Of a stretch of DNA of 64,000 nucleotides, positions 57,940 to 64,000 are shown in pieces. Both the position numbers and the translations under genes were made by a program. The DNA is from Phytophthora sp. 'mugwort' (taxonomy: Eukaryota > Oomycota > Peronosporomycetes > Peronosporales > Peronosporaceae), in the NCBI GenBank assembly GCA_033558025.1, contig JAUCEF010000017.1:434001-498000 (forward strand), given 5' to 3'. Within the stretch, counting starts at the first letter, position 1, and every line of letters starts with the position of its first letter. Below the pieces are notes generated by a model, which did not search any database, was not told where the DNA came from, and saw nothing but the letters and a program-made list of their open reading frames with translations.

Positions 57940-60900
57940 TCTCTATGTGCTTGTTACCTTTGTGGTTTCCTGTTCTTTACGACGCCGATAGCGGCATTGC
58001 TGTCGCACCATACCTGCACAGGAACCTTTGTGGAAACCCAACCTCTCTTAATGTGTCATAGCCACTCACTGTCTTGGCTCCATCGCTGAGAGTAATGAAT
58101 TCTGCCTCTGCAGTTGAAAGAGAAACCCCTCCTTATTTACTACCGCACCACGACACACTGGGCCAATTAAATGACCAGTTACATTTTTCCGTTCTTTAAA
58201 TAAACACGCGAAGGTCGCCCCTGTAAATACACCTCGTAAGGCGCGTACTCATCTTCCCATCGATCACCGACCGTACGCCGACGTCCCCTTCAAGTATTTG
58301 AGTACTCGCCTAGCCGCTTCCCGGTGCGTCAGGATATAAATTTGTGTGGTGGAGCGTATCCCCTAGAATTTATCAAGGATCCCGATTCGCACGGACTGCG
58401 CCCAGATACCCGATTAACGAATGGGGTACTCCGATGACCGAGCAGTTTACTGAGTGGTTCGCCTTGTGTACCCGTCGGCTGGCTGGTACAGCTATCTCGT
58501 CGACACGCGATGCGCACTTGGCGGCCTTGAACGTCTTGTGGGGATGTGGGAAGGTGGATCCGCGCGGGCATTCCAGCGCACGGGATCCGAGGTTAATTGG
58601 TCTTGAGCTTCTTGCTGTCGACCTTGTGGATACTTAATAGAAATACGGGACCCGGAGTAGTGCTTTGTAGAGGCGGGGGGGGGGGAGGGGGGGTAGTCCT
58701 TGTTTCTTTATGTCGCTTGCTGCTTCTGATAGCGGTATCTCTAATAGGGTGAAAGGCCGAAGGGCAAGCGCGATCTGGCCAAGCTATTCAGAGAGGGGGG
58801 GGTGTGTGGGGGTACTGCCACGTATACAAGAAGATCGCCAAAGCAACTTGGTGTAAGTATAGGGCCAATACTAATCCCCTAGACTATACGCCAAGTGAGT
58901 CTTCCAGTTTAATTCGGTTCTGATTTATGTTACGCCTCGGCTATCCCTGTCCCTATGATCCCCATCCCAAACGGTTCCTGCCTATGATTGGCGCTCATGG
59001 CCTGCCTGCGCATTCAAGCTACGGATCTTTTGTCCCACGGTGTGGGTACGGCACTAAACTAACCGGATCCGATACTATGATCCATCTATGGGACAGCTCA
59101 AAGGATCCTCCCCATATCTAGACTCCACGTGTTGCATGGTTAGGATCCGTCGATCTGGTGACGCCGTGGTTGTAGCTGACTGCATGATCGTGGGTACTGT
59201 GTAATTACCGACAATCTCCATTAGTCCGGATCTGCAATACCACATTTGCTAAGCTCTCTAACCGCGTTGGCAATATCCGGTCGTGTCTCACGGACTAAAT
59301 ATTGGATTGAACCAATCACGCCTCTGTAATCGAAATGTTGTGCAACTATTTTTTTGCACTCATGATTGTCTCTGGCTCCAGGTTGAGTCCAGGGATGTCG
59401 GTGTTACCACTGGTGCACTCTGCACTATCTCGTTCTTAGGGGCCAGTTCTGCAATGTGTAGCGCTGTGACATCCTCATCACACGCTGGTCCATATTGTGT
59501 TTCACCTCCATTTTAAGGATATAGTGAATGTCACCAAGGTCCTTCATTTTGAACCGTCTTGACAACTCTGCCTTGAATCTATTAATGAGCTGCATGTCCC
59601 TCGACATGATCGTTAGATCATCAAGATATATACTACGACTATAAGCCATTCATCTCCCACGGTACGTAGATAGAAACCCTTTGGGGCAGCGGACAAATCC
59701 ATTGAAATCAGAGCGGTATGAAGGACTCTATACCAGATCCGAGGGGCTTGGGTTAAATCCGTATATGCTTTTTAGAAACTCACAGGCCAGATGCTCGTGG
59801 CCTTGCTTCGCAAAGCCGTGAGACTGCCTCATATAGATCTTTTGTCCCACTTCCATAGTACCGTTAAATACGCCGCGTGGACATCCATTTGATGGATAGG
59901 ACACTCCAATATTGTTCCAATTGCAAGCACTAACCGTAGCGAATCGAATCGCGCACCGGTGCGTACATCTCGTCACAGTCCACCCTGTATTCTTGGAGAT
60001 TCAACGAGCACGTAGTGCCTTGAACCGCTCGACTGTTCCGTCAGCATTATACTTTACAACTAGTGCCGCAAAGCCTTCCGATCGGGTGGCAACTATACAA
60101 GTGTCCACGTTCCATTCTCAATTAGGGAATCATACTCTAGTTCCAAAGCTTGTTTTCATAATTCTTTATAAGGTCCACTCAAGGCTTCTTTTGTTGATCT
60201 TGGTGTCGGCGCTTTGTGCTCCAGGAAATCCTGTGCGATATTTCTGTCCAAAATCGCTTGGAAACATTGATAATCTTGGTACCTCTTAGGTCTCTTATCT
60301 ATCGCAGTGGTCGTGGCTCTCAACCTGACGTTTCCATCAGTCTTGCATGCCGCCGTTTAGCCGCTTCCACTCGGTATTTCCTGTAGCATGTAATGTAATC
60401 CCCCACTGCTTTAGTACCCTCGTTAGCTGGTTACACTACTCCCACTGCTGCGGTTGTCTCTCGCGCAGCAGATTGAGTTGTCTTGGCGGGATCTGTCTTG
60501 CAGAAGGCCTTCTGTACGATAGTGGCTACATCGGTGGTGTCGAACAGCACATCCTTCGAGATAATGTGTCTGTTGTTATAGACGTCTCACAAACGGTAAC
60601 CGTTGATTTCCTTTGAAATCCCAAGAAACCGGCACTTAGCGCTCATGCAGACAGTTTCTTGTCCTTTCTTAGCGCAGTTGGGGACGTGCGCAAAAGATAC
60701 TGCTCCCCAAGCTGGCAGCTTACTCATGTTGGGAAGTATCCCATACACCATCTCATATGGTGTCTTGCTTGCTAACCGCTGTAACTATGTACATAGGTCA
60801 TGTTCACATAAGTGCTTCTGGCCTGCCATATCTGCATCCTTCAGTGTTCAGCGGGCTCTATCAAGTTATGCTCTGATGTTCTCTCTCTCTGTAGTTCCGT

Positions 60901-61530
60901 TTTCTTCCGGGGCTGCAAGTGTTTGAATTCTGAAATACAATCTCTTTTGCCCTTTGCAAATGCTTTTGAAGGTGGCATTCACAAATTCCGTACCACCGTC
61001 GGACCTAATCCTGCGAATAGGTATCTTCCCTTCGCGCCCTAGTTGCATTAGTAAGTCTTTGACCTTTTCGAGGACCTCCTTTTTGCGTAGGACGTAGGTC
61101 CAACGCCAAGACGTGTTATCGTCAATAATGCTCAGGAAGTAATGAATAGTTCCTATACTTCCGTATACTCCCATTGTTTTCATCGGACCGTTGGTATTCA
61201 TTTGATTCGTGCTAATGGGTTGTATGTTTCTTGCCCCTTGTGTTTCGATAGGACATCCTCCTCTTCTCATCTCTGCACATGTGCTGCAGAAGAACGGTCG
61301 TTTCTCATTTCCGCTGCTGGTAGTGTGGGCATGCCTGCTGCCAACCTCTTGCTCAACATGTTTACCCATGTTTCTTTATCGAGCTTTACGTGCTACATCT
61401 GCAATATGATCTCATGTCTTTCTCTCCGAGGAGTGCTAGCGGCTCGGAAAGATGCTATTTGTCTGCATTTCGCAGCACTTGTCGCCCCTTTACTGTTTTG
61501 TTTTGCACATATTATTGCACCGTAAACTGC
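57940..61530 (-). pseudogene. Ty1/copia-type retrotransposon pol remnant
   Basis: Domains lie in the order expected on the minus strand. Integrase at 61369-60866 (SIIDDNTSWRWTYVL, RRIRSDGGTEFVNATFKS, LAAPEENGTTEREN) keeps two catalytic Asp and an ENGTTERE glutamate. Reverse transcriptase follows at 59976-59425 (FLKSIYGF, IYLDDLTIMSRD, RRFKMKDLGDIHYILKMEV), then RGVIGSIQYLVRETRPDIA near 59300, HREAARRVLKYLKGTSAYG near 58310 and RNase H near 58110 (SLSTAEAEFITLSDGAKTV). Many stops and shifts make it non-functional. Between 58330 and 59240 the match is lost, with G-rich tracts, suggesting an insertion. Confidence 0.8.
58670..58815. repeat. Two long G tracts within the copia remnant
   Basis: gcgggggggggggaggggggg near 58672-58693 and a second G/T-rich tract near 58793-58812. 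Low-complexity, with possible G-quadruplex potential on the plus strand. Confidence 0.7.
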
Positions 61531-63100
61531 CTTTGCAAGAAACACAAGTTTGCTTCCATAGTGTAGAAATTTGAATTCTCCTGTGCGGGGATCCAGAGCT
61601 TGGCACCCCCTCCTTTTCAGCCAGTACTCGCTGAGAATATTCGACTTTGCGTGTGTACTATCGCATTATTTTTAAACAGAAATTGGATCCATTTGGGGCG
61701 TGCAAATACAAGTTCACCGTCCCAATAAGGTAGTCGGCCCTAGCGAAAAACCGGCTATTTCATGGCTAATTTCTTGCTGATACCCTATTGTTCTGCATAT
61801 ATTGGTTCCACGTATCAGCCCCCTAGCGAGGTGGCTGATATTAGAAAAAGAAATCAGCTCATTTCACGCAAGATAAACCGTAGTGAGTCCCCCTAGCTTA
61901 TTTATCTGGCGAATACCTCCTTATTTTTGCGTTGTTTTGCTAACTACTGAATCTAGCTGTTGCTCTAGAACTCGATCCTCTTGGCTCTGCCGTGCATGCC
62001 GATCTTCTTGTTCAAAACAGTAACGTTGCCTTTCATCTTGCCGTTGATCCTCGCTTTGCGAGCCCTACGTCGGCGGCTTTGCGCGGCATTTCTGCTTTTC
62101 GTTAAGACGGAGTCATTTTTGCCCGCCTCACTCGTCGTCGTACAACATCCCGCGCTCGCCTTTAGCCATGCGGGCTTCCTCAGTTTGAGGCGCAGTAGCG
62201 ATGACTGCTTGCTGTTCCACAACGTGCTGTGCGACTTCTGTCGCAGCAGTGGGAACCACAGCGACTTGAGCACTGTTACCCGCTACACCCGCAGCCGAGT
62301 CCTTTGCGACAGCTTGGTCACCTTCTATGATGGTAAGGGATCGAAGTTGCTTGTTTAAGTCGTACCGCTTTCGTCGTCGCTTAGCTTGGCACGTCTCCTT
62401 GTCGCGGAGCTCTTCTGGTGCGGCTAGTGTCGCATTGCACGCTCGTTCTCAGCCATAGTCTCTTCGAATTCCACTCGCGTCTGCTTCTTTTCGTCCGCAT
62501 TACACTACGAACATGAAACATGGCAACGTGACGCGTTTAACATAACGCCTAAGTGACACCGTGTGTAGCGGTAGCCTGGGGCGGGGTCAGTGTAGTCAGT
62601 TTTGTTGCCGCACGATCGCCAAGCCCCTTTTCATAATAATCCAACCACTTTCCCGCCTCGACTGACCTTGCGGTTCGAAGCGGTATTCGTTGCAAAACGT
62701 GCAGTCGGCATTGTCAGGTTGGGCGTGCGTACGGTGGGGAGGTGTGCTCCTTTTATTATACAGTCGAGGGCATATGAATTTGTATACAGCGTCCTAAAAA
62801 ACTGTATCGTGCGGCGGATACTATGCGTTTGAACTGGGATGAAAACAAATGCATTGCAAGTCGCACACGTGTCGCAAAGCCACCGATGGTACTGCCGTGA
62901 TGGCAGTGCCTCCACAGTTTCTTCTAGAAGCGAAGCCGCAAAACCGAAGCAGCTACACCCAAGCAAACAAACCAAGCCACCTCATCATGCCAGGAGGACG
63001 CCCTCGATAACTTCCTTCTCGTCTTTCCCGCCTGGATCCTCCGCAGCCGTCGATCCTGCAATCCACGGGATTCAGCTACAATCTCGTGCTGCGCTTCTGG
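61531..63100. other. Repeat-rich stretch without supported genes
   Basis: 1.6 kb. It should include the 5' LTR side of the copia remnant but no LTR boundary is clear. A minus ORF at 62273-61965 encodes a basic Lys/Arg-rich peptide (RNAAQSRRRRARKARINGK) with no assignable domain. Confidence 0.35.
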
Positions 63101-64000
63101 CGGAGCTGCGGGCGTCAACGGTACTTAGAGAAGCAAACTGCGACTGCGCGCCGGTTTGCTTTCCTGCGAGGTCGCCGTCCTATAGAAGAGCTCGCGTGTG
63201 CATGCCAACAAGCCAAGCTTTCAGCAAAATAGACACGTGAACGCTACGAGCGCCTGGCCGCCAAGAAAGCTGCAGAGGCACAGCGTCTGGATCAGCTTCG
63301 CGTCCGTATTGAAGCTGGCGAGAATGTGGTCCTTTCCAACGCTGACGCGCGAAAACTTCGCCTGGTCGCTGGCTACGGACCAAGAAACCTCGATTGAGCG
63401 ACATCGACCATCGGGTGATATTGGAGCTGGTGGCTCTGAGACTCCGCGCTCGATTGCTTAGCGGTTGGGAACAACGCAGGCGACAGCGAACAGGCATCTT
63501 CGCCAGCGAAGTGCACTGGATCAGGTTGAACGCCGCGGTCGCAAGCGACGTCTTATACGTGAAATGATCTTCGCAGCTGCAAGGTTCCAGTTTCTGTGTA
63601 ATACTACCTCTTTGGAAATACCGCTGCTTTCATTTTCCTGGCCTTCAATGTGAAGGTAGTGAAGAAGACGGTGAGCAAGTATTTGAAGTAGCTGGGTTTC
63701 GGGTGGGCGACTTTTGACGCTTCCCAAGGGAGCGCAATTCCGAGAGCGCTATTGAAGCGCGCTTGAAATATGCGTCGTCAATGCCGACAAAGTATGACCA
63801 AAGCACGCTCTACGAAGCAATCTACTACGATGAGTTGAAACTGACGCGGCAGACAAAGCGGAAGGCATGGTCAATTGCAGGACGGATACCAACGGTCCCG
63901 GATGAATTCTACAAGGATCATCCCGCTCACGTGTCCCTACTGCTCGCTGCCTCGCTTGCTTTTGGTATGCTGCATTTCGAGGTGGTCGAAGGCAGCATTA
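63101..64000 (+). pseudogene. IS630/Tc1-mariner-type transposase remnant, cut by the window end
   Basis: A charged helical segment (YERLAAKKAAEAQRLDQLR, then ADARKLRLVAGYGP) occurs near 63240-63400. A helix-turn-helix-like VVKKTVSKYLK, a stop, then LGFGWATFD is near 63650-63715. From 63736 an open frame to the edge has YEAIYYDELKLTR (first catalytic Asp region), RKAWSIAGRIPTVPDEF and LAFGMLHFEVVEGS. This is the typical Tc1/IS630 arrangement before the second Asp. It differs from the IS630-type pseudogene at 21.2-22.3 kb. The C-terminal half lies outside the window. Confidence 0.65.

Noticed and set aside
62631..62975. Minus ORF of 114 codons near the right end
   Set aside because: No recognisable domain, opposite to another ORF of equal length, in repeat-rich sequence.
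1..64000. tRNA, rRNA or other structured RNA genes
   Set aside because: No cloverleaf with A/B boxes or rRNA-like block was noticed by eye; a tRNAscan-SE or Infernal run would be needed to exclude them.

Overview
The window is nuclear DNA of an oomycete, most likely Phytophthora or a close relative. The clearest marker is a seven-transmembrane receptor fused to a phosphatidylinositol phosphate kinase (12076-14625), an architecture characteristic of oomycetes. Introns are few, short (61-88 bp) and GT-AG. Some genes have an oomycete-type initiator plus flanking element just upstream of the ATG. No bacterial operons, tRNA, rRNA or CRISPR arrays were seen.

Layout. (1) 1-19.3 kb is gene-dense: a four-exon protein with a SHIPPO-like motif (+), a small basic protein (-), a giant EF-hand/triple HELP-WD40 EML-type microtubule protein in four exons (-), the receptor-PIP kinase (+), the TFIIH p44/SSL1 subunit (+), a patatin-like lipase (+) and an SMP-30/gluconolactonase-like protein (+). 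(2) About 20.0-25.4 kb is a decayed MULE DNA transposon bounded by ~95-bp inverted repeats. It contains an IS630/Tc1-type transposase pseudogene and a 15-bp minisatellite. (3) 25.5-36.6 kb is an array of six intronless START-FYVE paralogues: four intact (B, D, E on -, F on +) and two broken (A, C on -). (4) 36.6-64 kb is a graveyard of elements: two hAT copies (one apparently inside the other), two pogo/Tigger-type elements (one with TIRs and TA target sites), a MITE-like element, a LINE reverse transcriptase, a retrotransposon gag, a Harbinger nuclease, a Ty1/copia pol remnant and an IS630/Tc1 fragment cut by the window end.

How the genes relate. The SHIPPO-like protein and the EML protein are both plausible parts of the zoospore flagellar or cytoskeletal apparatus. 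The receptor-PIP kinase and the START-FYVE family are both expected to deal with phosphoinositides or lipids at membranes. These are inferences from domains. The abrupt change from compact genes to nested repeats at about 19.4 kb fits the two-compartment genomes known in Phytophthora. The expanding START-FYVE family lies exactly at that border.
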